A DNA stretch of 64,000 nt, from contig PKWJ01000007.1 of NCBI GenBank assembly GCA_003132025.1, positions 57,479 through 121,478 of the forward strand, written 5' to 3'. The DNA is from Gammaproteobacteria bacterium (lineage in GTDB: Bacteria; Pseudomonadota; Gammaproteobacteria; Steroidobacterales; Steroidobacteraceae). The notes below the pieces were generated by a model. It made no database searches and was not told the origin of the DNA. It saw only the letters and a list, made by a program, of their open reading frames with translations. The position numbers and the translations under genes were made by a program. Shown here piece by piece: positions 36,154 to 44,938 of this stretch (positions within the stretch are counted from its first letter, which is position 1; each line of letters starts with the position of its first letter).

Positions 36154-37281
36154 TCAGCTGAGGCGCAGCTCGACCGGCCTGCCCGTACGCGCCGACTCGT
36201 AGATGGCCATCATGATGGTGACGTCGCGCAGACCCTCTTCGCCTGCGACCTTGCTGCGTTTTTTCTCCACGATGCATTGGGCGAAGTCGTCCATCTCGGC
36301 TGCGAACTGATCGATCGGCGGCAGCTCGATCGGCTTGCCGTCGCTGCGCATACCGTGGATGCCGCCATAGTTGAAGGCCGGGTCGAGGCTGAACCAGCCG
36401 CGCTCGGCGACGGCACGGAAATAGCCGACCGGTGCGGCGTTGTAGCTGCTGCTGCAATTGCTGATCGCGCCACCGGGAAACTTGGCCTGCCAGAGGACCG
36501 ACTCTTCGACCTCCGAGAAGCGCACCGGATCGCCCTGGGTGGTCGTCGCAGAAATCCATACCGGCTCCTCGCCGGTCAGATAGCGCGTGACCTGCAGCGC
36601 ATAGATACCGAGGTCCATCAACGGGCCGCCGCCCGCCAGCGCGCGTTTCAGGCGCCAGCCCGGAGGCTCGGTCTGATTGCTGAAATGCGCATCGATGATT
36701 GTTAGCGCGCCGAAGTCCTGTTCGCGTGCGATGCGCACGCATTCCAAGTGGTTCGGCTCGTACTGGCAGCGGTAGCCCACGCCGAGCATTCGTCCGGCGG
36801 CTTTCACGGCATCGATCATCTGCTGGCAGCGTTCGACCGAGATCTCCATCGGCTTCTCGCAGAACACATGCTTGCCGGCCTTGGCCGCAATCAGCGCGTT
36901 ATCCAGATGCAGCGCATTTGGCGTCAATACGTACACCACGTCGATATCGCCATTGTCGGCCATGCGGTGCATGGTGTCGTAGCTATAGATGCTCTTGTCC
37001 GCGATGCCGTATTGCGTCTTCCAGCTGGCGGCCTCCGCCGGGTTGCCGCTAATGACGCCTGCCAGGCGGCAGTTCTGTGTTTTCTGCAGCGCCGGCGCGA
37101 TCTGGCCAGTGGCGAGGCCGCCGAGCCCGCAGAGCGCAAATCCGAGTTTTTTCTTCGCGGCGGCCGCCAGCGCACGCGTGCTGCTGGTGCTGATGAACGT
37201 CGCGGCCACCAGCGCGCCAGCCTGCGCAACAAATCTGCGGCGCGTGCTCATGTTGCGCGTGCTCGTATTCCGCTTGGTCAT
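36154..37281 (-). CDS. Gfo/Idh/MocA-family oxidoreductase with Tat signal
   Basis: 375 residues. The N-terminal twin-arginine signal (STRRRFVAQAGALVAATF) predicts folded export to the periplasm with bound cofactor. The NAD(P)-binding motif is FALCGLGGLATGQIAPAL at about residues 47-64. The family EKPM motif (HVFCEKPMEIS) and the mid-protein GGGPLMDLGIYALQ carrying catalytic-loop residues are present. Glucose-fructose oxidoreductase of Zymomonas is a precedent for export with tightly bound NADP. It is downstream of the GH9 gene on the same strand (30 bp). The substrate is likely a sugar or keto-sugar from hemicellulose; not resolved. Confidence 0.85.
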   Translation of the reverse strand: MTKRNTSTRNMSTRRRFVAQAGALVAATFISTSSTRALAAAAKKKLGFALCGLGGLATGQIAPALQKTQNCRLAGVISGNPAEAASWKTQYGIADKSIYSYDTMHRMADNGDIDVVYVLTPNALHLDNALIAAKAGKHVFCEKPMEISVERCQQMIDAVKAAGRMLGVGYRCQYEPNHLECVRIAREQDFGALTIIDAHFSNQTEPPGWRLKRALAGGGPLMDLGIYALQVTRYLTGEEPVWISATTTQGDPVRFSEVEESVLWQAKFPGGAISNCSSSYNAAPVGYFRAVAERGWFSLDPAFNYGGIHGMRSDGKPIELPPIDQFAAEMDDFAQCIVEKKRSKVAGEEGLRDVTIMMAIYESARTGRPVELRLS

Positions 37282-37311
37282 GGTTGTGGGCCCTTGGGTG
37301 TGTGTTTGGGT

Positions 37312-39807
37312 TCAGTGCGCCAGTGCCTGGGCGGCACTGGCGGCCAGGATGAACGTGGTGGCGGCGTCGACCACGTATTCGTTTTCGTACCACAGAAACG
37401 GCCACGCATCCTTGAGCTCCGGAAAGTCCGGCTGGATGATGACCACACCGGGGATCATGCCGCCGGGGATGAAGCTGTAGTCGGCGCGATTGTTGCCGTA
37501 CGCGATCAGTTTGGAGGAGGTGCCCACGGTGGAGACGTAGGACACATTGGAGGCCGGGTGGCGACCCAGAACGTAATCGAAGCCGCGCAGAGTGTCGTCG
37601 ACACCGACGATGCCGGGGAACGCCTGGTGGAGGAAATACATGTGCACGGCAAACGCGGCGACGTTGCGTGAGCCCCCCCAGGTGCCGGTGTCGATGGGAA
37701 CCCCGAACGGATTCTTCGACAACTGCGCGTCCTGCGTCGCCTTGAAACTGGATAGCGCTGTCGCGAGCGAATTCCTGAATGCACTATCCATGAAGGGCAG
37801 CGCGCGTGCGGCCACCCAGCCCAGCTTGGCGAAATTGCTCTGGATCACCGGCAGCAGGGACTGCAGCCGCGCCCGATAGATCGCCGCTCCCCTGGTGGCG
37901 ATCAGCAGCTCTACGGCTGCCTTGACCTCAGGGTCTCCGAGATCGCCGCCGGTGGTGTTGAACGAGTGGAATATCTTCGGCGCGTGGCCGTGCTCCTCGT
38001 TCCACGCCTGCAGCGCGGTGTCCAGGCAGCGCGTCGCCAGCGCGTCGTCATATCCACGCAGCACGCGGCTGGCGGCTGCCAGCGCTGCCGCGGCCTCGTA
38101 GTTCAGCGCCGTAGAATACGAAGTAAACGCCCAGCGGTCATCCGGTACGCCGGAGTACACGCCGTCGCTTTCCAGCGCTCCAAGCTTCGGGGAATAGATC
38201 TTGCCGTCGGTCTTCGAGGCCGCGTCCCCGAGATGAGTGTATTCCTCGAGCGTCGGTTCGATGATGCCGGGAATGGCGTGGCCGAAGGCGGCATATTGGC
38301 CGAGCAACGCCAGCACACCGTGTTTGACCTGCTGCAGGACGTCCGGCACGCCGTCGGGCCGGCGGATCTGCACCAGGCGGGCGTCCTCGTCAACGGTGGT
38401 CTGGTCCCAGTCGTTGTGGAACACCTCCCGCGCAATGACCAGATCGGTAATCACCTCAGCCTGAGTCTGGGTGCGAATGTCGTAGTCCCCGGCGTCGTAC
38501 CAGCCGCCAATGTTCAGCCCCGGGATATGCTCTCCTGCAGCGAACGGCGAGTCGGAGCTTGCTCCCATCGAATAGCCGTCGAAGTGGGTGTGGTTGACCG
38601 GCGCCTGGCGGGCATCGTCCATATGCGATACGCCGTGCCAGACGCGATAGTTCTCGCGCACCTTGATGTGATCCATCTGTACCGCAAGGTAGGTGTCCAG
38701 GCTGGGTTGCCATACGCCGTTGGCGTACAGGTCCGCGGCAATCCGGAACGGCCCCGACACATGACCGGCGTATTCGATCGCGTACACGCCCGGATCGTGG
38801 ACCGGGGAGAAGTCGAAGCTAGCGTAGTTGTAGCGCAGCCATTTCCCCCACGGCTTGATGTCGCTTTCAAAGGCCTGTTCATAGTTGCCGGCGGCAGTCA
38901 GGCGCAGCAGCCGGGCCGTCTTGGGCGCATCGTACAGCGGGTCGAGTTCCAGCATCGCAATCTTCGAGCGCTGCGGCGTGTAGCCGACCTGGTTGTACGA
39001 CACCACCGGCGCCCGGATCCAACCCGCAATGACATTGGGACGGATGTGCCACACCAGCGCATTCTCGGTACGATTTGACGCGATCAGGCCGCGCAACACG
39101 AACCAGCCGTTCTGCGCCCGGTTACGGGCGTCGAACAGCATCAGGTTTCCACTGTCGGAAGTAATGGTCACCCGGGTCGAGGGGTCTTCCGGCGACAGGA
39201 CGATCTGGTGTCCGCTGGCAAGCGGCAGCGGCTCAGCGACGCCGGCGGCATCGCGTTGCATGGGGCCGTTTTCGTGACGCGGGAAGATCCCGAAGGCGTC
39301 GTCAAACATGTAACTCTTGCCGAAATAGGCGGTCGGCAGGAAATCCAGATTGAAGCCGGCCTTGCCAGCCAGGGCTTGCGGCAGCGGCTGATCAAGATGC
39401 ACGGCGACGCGGAAACCCTGGCCTTCGGCGGTGACCTCGATGCGGTAGCTGAACGACAGATCGGGATATCCGGAATAGGCGATCAACTGGTCGGGCAGGT
39501 TGCCGTGCTTGCGCCCGGCGAACCTCGGCACCGGATCCCATTGCTCCGGCGTGGGCTGCAGGCGCACCTCGCCGTCGGTGGCGATGCGCTCGCTGTGCAG
39601 GATGATCTCGATACCGCCCAGCTTCTGGTCACGGAACACCTGGTGAAAGGTGTTCTGGTAGGCCAGTACGCTCAACCCCTGCGTCTCGAAGTAGTCGAGC
39701 TCGTTCAAATGCAGATCGGCGCCCCAAGCGGGACAGCAGAACATCGCCGCCGCGGCAAGGTAAATCCTGCCGCGCGCGCACGGCCGCGTCATCGGTGGAT
39801 GTTGCAT
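37312..39807 (-). CDS. GH9-family glycoside hydrolase with N-terminal extension, secreted
   Basis: 831 residues with a signal-like N-terminus ending CCPAWGA. A region of about residues 30-262 is not recognised. Then comes a CelD_N Ig-like domain starting near VVSYNQVGYTPQRSK (269). The (alpha/alpha)6 catalytic domain carries GGWYDAGDYD (434-443), with the catalytic Asp pair. The C-terminal YVLGRHPASNVSYVSTVG and LWYENEYVVDAATTFILA supply the substrate-binding Arg-His and catalytic Glu regions. GH9 enzymes cut beta-1,4-glucans, xyloglucan or act as exo-glucosidases. In this locus an oligosaccharide-active role is likely. The motifs deviate from standard cellulases, so specificity is open. Confidence 0.8.
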   Translation of the reverse strand: MQHPPMTRPCARGRIYLAAAAMFCCPAWGADLHLNELDYFETQGLSVLAYQNTFHQVFRDQKLGGIEIILHSERIATDGEVRLQPTPEQWDPVPRFAGRKHGNLPDQLIAYSGYPDLSFSYRIEVTAEGQGFRVAVHLDQPLPQALAGKAGFNLDFLPTAYFGKSYMFDDAFGIFPRHENGPMQRDAAGVAEPLPLASGHQIVLSPEDPSTRVTITSDSGNLMLFDARNRAQNGWFVLRGLIASNRTENALVWHIRPNVIAGWIRAPVVSYNQVGYTPQRSKIAMLELDPLYDAPKTARLLRLTAAGNYEQAFESDIKPWGKWLRYNYASFDFSPVHDPGVYAIEYAGHVSGPFRIAADLYANGVWQPSLDTYLAVQMDHIKVRENYRVWHGVSHMDDARQAPVNHTHFDGYSMGASSDSPFAAGEHIPGLNIGGWYDAGDYDIRTQTQAEVITDLVIAREVFHNDWDQTTVDEDARLVQIRRPDGVPDVLQQVKHGVLALLGQYAAFGHAIPGIIEPTLEEYTHLGDAASKTDGKIYSPKLGALESDGVYSGVPDDRWAFTSYSTALNYEAAAALAAASRVLRGYDDALATRCLDTALQAWNEEHGHAPKIFHSFNTTGGDLGDPEVKAAVELLIATRGAAIYRARLQSLLPVIQSNFAKLGWVAARALPFMDSAFRNSLATALSSFKATQDAQLSKNPFGVPIDTGTWGGSRNVAAFAVHMYFLHQAFPGIVGVDDTLRGFDYVLGRHPASNVSYVSTVGTSSKLIAYGNNRADYSFIPGGMIPGVVIIQPDFPELKDAWPFLWYENEYVVDAATTFILAASAAQALAH

Positions 39808-39832
39808 ATCGGTCGCCCGCCGCGCCTGATCG

Positions 39833-40765
39833 CTAGTGCTTGGGGTCGGATGCGGTGAAGGGCGAACAGCATGGTCTGCCGATGGCGTGAAATTCCATCA
39901 CCTCGGCCCGCGTGCCGTCCGGATCGAGCAGGTTGAGCTGCCACTTGGCGTCACGTCCGATCTTGGGCACGTTCGACTGGCCATCGAGCCGATCGCCGTT
40001 CCACAGCAGCGTGTAGGCTGCCTCCACGTTCGCCACCCCGAGCGAAAAATGATCCAGCACGCCGGCGTCGGCAGCGCTCATCGTGGCGGGAATGCCGCGC
40101 CCATCCGGTGGGCCCACCACCATGTATTCCAACCAATCGGTGCCGTCAGGTACCTGCTGCGAGATCCAGGTCGGCGTGTCGTCCTTCATGCCGCCGAACC
40201 AGTACGGCTTGAAGCCCAGCACCGTGCGATAAAACGTATCCTCCAGCACGCGGTTATGGATGATGTAACCGACGTGGATGATGTGGTTCGAGAACGCATT
40301 GACCGGCACGTGCGGTACGTTGGCAGCGGACTGCACGAACTCGATCTTGTTGCCTTCGGGGTCGATCACATCGAACCAGCGACTGCCATCGCGGCCCTGT
40401 TGCACGCCGCCAGGCACGGCGATGTGCCTGGACCGCAGATATTCGAGCAGGCCCGGCGCATCCGCGGTAACGAACGCAACGTGATCCAGCCGATTGATTG
40501 ACGCCGGGCCCGGCGGCAGTGGCAGTACCTCGATGAACTGGGTGGATGCGAAGTAGTAGCGCACGCCCCGCGGGTTTTCCGGATCATCGCCCTTGACGCC
40601 GCCCAGGTCGTGAACGTAGAAGCGCTCGGCCTTCACCGGGTCGGACGCGTAGACGGCGATGTGCGAGACGCCGGTAATCGGCGGGCGCGCGGGCGTGGCA
40701 GCGAGTGCGACGCCGCCGCCGATACCCAGCACAGCGATGAATCGGACGACGGCGTTCATCTGCAT
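39833..40765 (-). CDS. Exported VOC/glyoxalase-like protein
   Basis: 310 residues from the ATG at 40765, preceded by AGGAG; an ATG at 40759 is also possible. The N-terminus has a signal-like stretch (FIAVLGIGGGVALAATPA). Two VOC half-domains follow: ITGVSHIAVYASDPVKAERFY with EFVQ at the end of the first, and NHIIHVGYIIHNRVLEDTFY with GVANVEAAYTLLW in the second. His/Glu metal ligands are plausible at the strand starts. The VOC fold covers glyoxalases, extradiol dioxygenases and lyases; an exported member in a polysaccharide locus has no assigned role. It follows the TolB-like gene after 7 bp. Confidence 0.75.
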   Translation of the reverse strand: MQMNAVVRFIAVLGIGGGVALAATPARPPITGVSHIAVYASDPVKAERFYVHDLGGVKGDDPENPRGVRYYFASTQFIEVLPLPPGPASINRLDHVAFVTADAPGLLEYLRSRHIAVPGGVQQGRDGSRWFDVIDPEGNKIEFVQSAANVPHVPVNAFSNHIIHVGYIIHNRVLEDTFYRTVLGFKPYWFGGMKDDTPTWISQQVPDGTDWLEYMVVGPPDGRGIPATMSAADAGVLDHFSLGVANVEAAYTLLWNGDRLDGQSNVPKIGRDAKWQLNLLDPDGTRAEVMEFHAIGRPCCSPFTASDPKH

Positions 40766-40772
40766 CGTTCTC

Positions 40773-42326
40773 CTACTGTTTGGTGACATTGTTGCCGGCC
40801 GGCAACTTCTGATAGCTGACGAATGCCAGATGATTGGTGTCGCCCCAGCCGTACATGGAAAAACTGCCGCGATCGCCCTGGAAATTGACCAGCGTGCGGA
40901 TCAGTCCGTCGCCGCTGGCCATGATCCTGATAGCCGCCGGACCCACCCCCGGGCCGCTGCCAGCGGGCTGGCTGAGAAACGCGATATTCTTGCCATCGCG
41001 CGATACGTGCGGCGATGAATTCACGTTGTCGTCGTCGGTGATCTGTTCCGCTCCCGATCCGTCCGGCTGCATGCGCCAGATCTGGCTGCTGCCCGAGCGC
41101 GAGGAATCGAAATAAATGTACTTGCCGTCCGGGGAGTAATCCGGTCCATCGTTGACGGTGTCGCTGGTGAGCCGGGTCTCGGCACCGCCGCCGGCTGGCA
41201 CCGTGAACAGATCGGCCTTGCCGGCGCTGCCGCGCGTAAAGGCAATGATCCTGCTGTCGGGCGACCAGGCATGGAAATAGCTGGCTATCGCGCCCTGCGT
41301 CACTTTGCGCGCCGTGGCTCCGCCGCCGGCCGGAAGCACGTAGAGCTGATGCGGGCCATCCTTAGTCTCGGAGCAGCTCACCGCCAGCGAACGGCCGTCC
41401 GGCGACAGGCCGAAATTTCCGCTGCAGCCGATGAGCCGGCCGGTGTCGATCGTTAGCGGGGTGCCTCCGGCTTCCGGTGTCAGGTAGGGGATGCTCTCGA
41501 TTCGGCCATTCTCGTAGGCGTAAATGCTCTTGCCGTCCGGCGCCCAGTTAGCCGATTGCATGTAGCCGGCGACCGTGCGGATCATCATCGAGCGGCGGAA
41601 CTGATCCTCGGTCTGGATGGTCTGCAGCGTGCTGTACAGCGCCATTTTCGTTGACGCTGGAATGGGCGCCAATCGCTGCAGCGTCACGTGTGAAAATACC
41701 ACCTTGTCAGTCGCGTTCACGTCGTGCGAGACGGCGCCGAGGCCGACGTAGAACGGCTCCTTGAGATGCAAGCTGATGGCAGCGCCCACCTGGTGCAGCG
41801 GCTCGCCCTTCATCGACAGCAGCAGCGTAAAACTGTCGCCGCGTTTTTCCAGACGTACCGTCCTGGGCGCGTCAATGTTGAGTTCGATGTCCTGCGAGTT
41901 TGCGCCGCGCTCGCGGCGGTACTGCAGTGCCGTAAGTCCCGAGCCGTGTGGTGCGGCGTCGACGTAGATGCCGCCGGCGTCGAGCGTCTGGCGAAACATC
42001 AGCAGTCCCTTGCGGTGCGGGTTCGGTTCGTGATCGTAACTGTGCGGCGGAAAGCTGACGTCGGCGCTGAGCGCCCAGTCGCCCGAGGCCTTTTTCCACA
42101 GGAAGTGGAAGTCGTCGACGTGGTACCAGGTATTGGCTCCGGCCGAGTTGATGGTGTAGCTGGCAGTGGTTGGATCGTAGCTGGCGGTGCCGGCTGGCAC
42201 GACGCTGCCGACGTCGGACTGGCCTTCGAACATACCGAGTGTGCCTGGCCGATCGGCCGCCGCCAGCGGCCCGATGCCGCCGCACAGGAGCAGTGCGGCG
42301 GTGAGAATCCGTGCTGCTGTATCCAT
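40773..42326 (-). CDS. Exported TolB-like propeller fused to a concanavalin-like domain
   Basis: 517 residues from the ATG at 42326, chosen because a signal peptide follows (ILTAALLLCGGIGPLAAA); the upstream open frame lies in the CE15 gene. About residues 30-220 form a jelly-roll domain (TWYHVDDFHFLWKKASGDWA, GLLMFRQTLDAGGIYVDAAP), of the type used for sugar binding or keto-disaccharide cleavage. The rest holds repeated PD40 blades such as GFGLSPDGRSLAVSC-like NFGLSPDGRSL, AWSPDSRIIAFTR and DYSPDGKYIYFDSSRSG. It is likely a periplasmic carbohydrate-sensing or binding protein. Enzyme activity is not evident. Confidence 0.75.
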   Translation of the reverse strand: MDTAARILTAALLLCGGIGPLAAADRPGTLGMFEGQSDVGSVVPAGTASYDPTTASYTINSAGANTWYHVDDFHFLWKKASGDWALSADVSFPPHSYDHEPNPHRKGLLMFRQTLDAGGIYVDAAPHGSGLTALQYRRERGANSQDIELNIDAPRTVRLEKRGDSFTLLLSMKGEPLHQVGAAISLHLKEPFYVGLGAVSHDVNATDKVVFSHVTLQRLAPIPASTKMALYSTLQTIQTEDQFRRSMMIRTVAGYMQSANWAPDGKSIYAYENGRIESIPYLTPEAGGTPLTIDTGRLIGCSGNFGLSPDGRSLAVSCSETKDGPHQLYVLPAGGGATARKVTQGAIASYFHAWSPDSRIIAFTRGSAGKADLFTVPAGGGAETRLTSDTVNDGPDYSPDGKYIYFDSSRSGSSQIWRMQPDGSGAEQITDDDNVNSSPHVSRDGKNIAFLSQPAGSGPGVGPAAIRIMASGDGLIRTLVNFQGDRGSFSMYGWGDTNHLAFVSYQKLPAGNNVTKQ

Positions 42327-42364
42327 TCGCTGAGGCTGTCCCGCGGTTGACTGCACGATCGCGC

Positions 42365-43765
42365 CTAGGTCGGGCCCTGCATGTAGCGCGCGGCAAATGT
42401 CAGGAAGGTAGGCCAGTTCGGCCCCGTGGTATGACCGCCGCTGTGCTGGCGGAATGCGATATCGCCATCGATCAGTGCGGTTTCCATCGGTGGAAACTGA
42501 TCGGTACCCAGATCCTTCTTTCCCAGCAGCCGGTACACCGGAGCGGCGCCGACTGCCCCCAAAAACATCCCTCGTTGATCCACCCAACCACCCTCCACCT
42601 GCTGCGAGCCGCTGCTGATGAACACCGGGCGCGGCGCACACAACGCAATCAGCTCGTGCGAGTCGACCGGCAGATCATTTGGCGTCAGGGGACCGGCGTA
42701 CTTGAGGAAATTACCCGCCATCCAGTGATACTCGGCGCTCGAGGCCACGTTTTCCACTTGCTCGCCGAAAGTGCGACGCGACAGCTTGGCGCCACCTTCG
42801 CCGGATGAGCCGACGAAGGCGATCGTCAGGCGCGGCTCATACGCCATCGCCACCAGGGTCGCCTTGCCGTAGCGCGACAAACCTTCGATGCCGACCTGGC
42901 GCGCGTCTACCGATTTATCGGTCTCGAAATAATCCAGCGCGCGGCTGGCGCCCCAGGCCCACGCGCGCAGCGCGCCCCAGTCATCGAGTTTGCGCGGCTG
43001 ACCTTTGTTGGCCAGTCCGATGATCCCGGAAGTCAACCCGTCGCCGCTGTCGGCCTGGATACTGGCCGGGATGAGCACGGCGTAGCCCCAGCCCTTGGCC
43101 AGTACCTGGCTCTGCCAGCTTGGGCCGGTGCCGACGAACGTGGCCCATTGCTCGTCGCTGAAGCGCTTTCTGAGCGTCGCCAGCGTTTCGGGGCTCAATC
43201 CCAATTCCATGATCACCGGCACCGGGCCGGTCGCATTGGCGGGAACGGTCAGCGTCAGTTGAATATTGACCTCGATGAACGGATACGAGGCATTGTCGAC
43301 ATGGCCGATAAGCTCCTTGATGAGCACCGGCACGGCGCCATCGGTCTCCCGCGTGACCCGCGTTCCCCGCCAGGTGACTTTGGGCAGGTTGTGTGGCACG
43401 CGGCCATAGATCTCGCGGTCGAAGTCCTCGATTATTTCCGGACGCCTTTGTTTCCACCACTGGGCGCTGGTGGTGACTCGCTGGCCGTTTTTCATCAACA
43501 GCGGATCGGGCAGGGAATAGGGCGCCACTTTCGACTCGTCGAAGTTCGCCGCACGAGGGGACGTCGGATCGCCGTCGGGGCCGCGACGCAACTCGGTGAT
43601 GTGCAGCAGCTGCATGGTGCGCTCGTGATCCTGCTCGCTGGTCAATGTCACGCGGGGCGAAAGGCCCGTTGCGCCGGCGCTGCCGGTCACCAGCGCCATC
43701 ATCGCCGTCATCGCCAGCGCTGCCGCCGGCAGCAGCGACCCGGGTAGCCGGCGCGTGGTCGACAT
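42365..43765 (-). CDS. CE15 glucuronoyl esterase
   Basis: 466 residues with a signal-like N-terminus (LLPAAALAMTAMMALVTGSAG). The nucleophile Ser297 is in GIEGLSRYGKATL, the CE15 G-x-S-R-x-G-K signature. SSGEGGAKLSRR, LIALCAPRPVFISSG and the catalytic His in HSGGHTTGPNWPTF complete the family pattern. CE15 enzymes cleave the ester between 4-O-methyl-glucuronic acid of xylan and lignin alcohols, so this is a lignin-carbohydrate linkage breaker acting outside the cytoplasm. It abuts the esterase gene upstream with no gap, and the TolB-like gene follows. This fits the combined xylan and lignin content of the window. Confidence 0.88.
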   Translation of the reverse strand: MSTTRRLPGSLLPAAALAMTAMMALVTGSAGATGLSPRVTLTSEQDHERTMQLLHITELRRGPDGDPTSPRAANFDESKVAPYSLPDPLLMKNGQRVTTSAQWWKQRRPEIIEDFDREIYGRVPHNLPKVTWRGTRVTRETDGAVPVLIKELIGHVDNASYPFIEVNIQLTLTVPANATGPVPVIMELGLSPETLATLRKRFSDEQWATFVGTGPSWQSQVLAKGWGYAVLIPASIQADSGDGLTSGIIGLANKGQPRKLDDWGALRAWAWGASRALDYFETDKSVDARQVGIEGLSRYGKATLVAMAYEPRLTIAFVGSSGEGGAKLSRRTFGEQVENVASSAEYHWMAGNFLKYAGPLTPNDLPVDSHELIALCAPRPVFISSGSQQVEGGWVDQRGMFLGAVGAAPVYRLLGKKDLGTDQFPPMETALIDGDIAFRQHSGGHTTGPNWPTFLTFAARYMQGPT

Positions 43766-44839
43766 CTAGTGTGCAACCTTCTGGTCGAGAAATTGCGCCA
43801 TCAGCGCCAGCGCCTCGTGGGTTTCAGGAAATTCAAAGTGATACCAGAACGCGTGCGGCAGAGCCTCGAACACCACCAGGCGCGCGTCGACACCGGCGTG
43901 CATCAGTGCGCGCTGCAGGGTTGCGGTGTCGCCGAGCGACGCATCGCGCGTGGCGGACACGAGCAGCGTGGGCGGCAGGCCGCGGAGGTCCGCGTACAGC
44001 GGCGACAGCAATGGGTTGCGACGGTCCGTGCCGCCAACGTATGCATCCTCCGGAAGATGATTCACGTCCGTGGGCTTCAAATTCCCGGGGAAACCATCGT
44101 TGGCGAACAATTGGCGCGAATCGCTGACGCGACTGAAGTCGCCGCCGCCGGAAAAGATGCCCAGCGCGCCCGGCAGTGGCAGTCCGATCTGCTTGAGCTT
44201 GACTACCACCTCGCAGGTCAGAACGGCGCCCGCGGAAGTGCCGTACATCCCGATGCTTCTCGGCTTGTAGCGCTTGAGCAGCTTCGTGTACACCGCCACA
44301 ACGTCGTCGACCGCAGCGGGGAAGGGGTGCTCAGGAGCGAGGCGGTAGTAGATCGAGACTACCTGGGTTTTGGCCAGATTGGCGATCGGGTCGGCTTCGA
44401 TGCGCGAACCCGAATCGGAGTTGAATCCACCACCGTGCAGATTGATGAACACGCGATGGCGGTTTGCCGCCGGCATCTGCAGTGGCGAGATCAGATCGGT
44501 TTTGACCCCCGCGATTTCGGTCTCGGTAATTGCCACCGGATAATGCTTCAAGGCCTCGGCCGAATCGCGCGCGCGCCAGGCGTCGGTTCTGGCACGCCGC
44601 TCCTCCAGGGTTTCGTGTCCGGGCTGATTGCTTGCGAGCGAGGCAATCCATTGTTGTGCCTCGGGACTGATGGTCCGCGGCATTGGGACCACGCGCGTGA
44701 TATGCGCCGTACCATCGGGATCGAACCATGCCGAATCCTGTTGCGGCACCGGCACCGGCACCGGCTCCGACTGCGCCAGCACACGCGTGACTGCCAATGC
44801 CGCGATAGCAGTCATCCCCCCGGCTCTCGCGACGTTCAT
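43766..44839 (-). CDS. Alpha/beta hydrolase of the hormone-sensitive lipase type, exported
   Basis: 357 residues with an N-terminal hydrophobic signal (MTAIAALAVTRVLAQS). The oxyanion motif HGGGF is at 135-139, the nucleophile Ser202 in GMYGTSAGAV, the Asp in LVSATRDASLGD and the His in FEALPHAFWYH. This is bacterial HSL/carboxylesterase family IV. Candidate substrates in this cluster are acetyl or feruloyl groups on xylan. It directly precedes the CE15 gene with no intergenic base. The ribosome site GGGAG lies inside a near-match to the xylose operator (44839-44852), so its translation start could be covered by repressor. Confidence 0.85.
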   Translation of the reverse strand: MNVARAGGMTAIAALAVTRVLAQSEPVPVPVPQQDSAWFDPDGTAHITRVVPMPRTISPEAQQWIASLASNQPGHETLEERRARTDAWRARDSAEALKHYPVAITETEIAGVKTDLISPLQMPAANRHRVFINLHGGGFNSDSGSRIEADPIANLAKTQVVSIYYRLAPEHPFPAAVDDVVAVYTKLLKRYKPRSIGMYGTSAGAVLTCEVVVKLKQIGLPLPGALGIFSGGGDFSRVSDSRQLFANDGFPGNLKPTDVNHLPEDAYVGGTDRRNPLLSPLYADLRGLPPTLLVSATRDASLGDTATLQRALMHAGVDARLVVFEALPHAFWYHFEFPETHEALALMAQFLDQKVAH

Positions 44840-44852
44840 GGTAGCGCTCCCA
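44839..44852. promoter_or_regulatory. Weak xylose-operator-like site overlapping a ribosome site
   Basis: TGGTAGCGCTCCCA keeps AGCGCT but breaks symmetry at the outer core. It covers the Shine-Dalgarno sequence and the first base of the esterase ATG. It may be a real operator or a coincidence with the GGGAG ribosome site. Confidence 0.35.
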
Positions 44853-44938
44853 ACTTCGCACCTGATGTTAGCCTAACTAAACCGCCCGATAAAGCTCGAC
44901 TGCTCAGGACCGTATGATCAGGGGTGAGGTCGCGTGAC

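Noticed and set aside
37749..37762. Operator-like GATAGCGCTGTC
   Set aside because: It is inside the GH9 coding region, lacks the right half of the palindrome and is far from any start.
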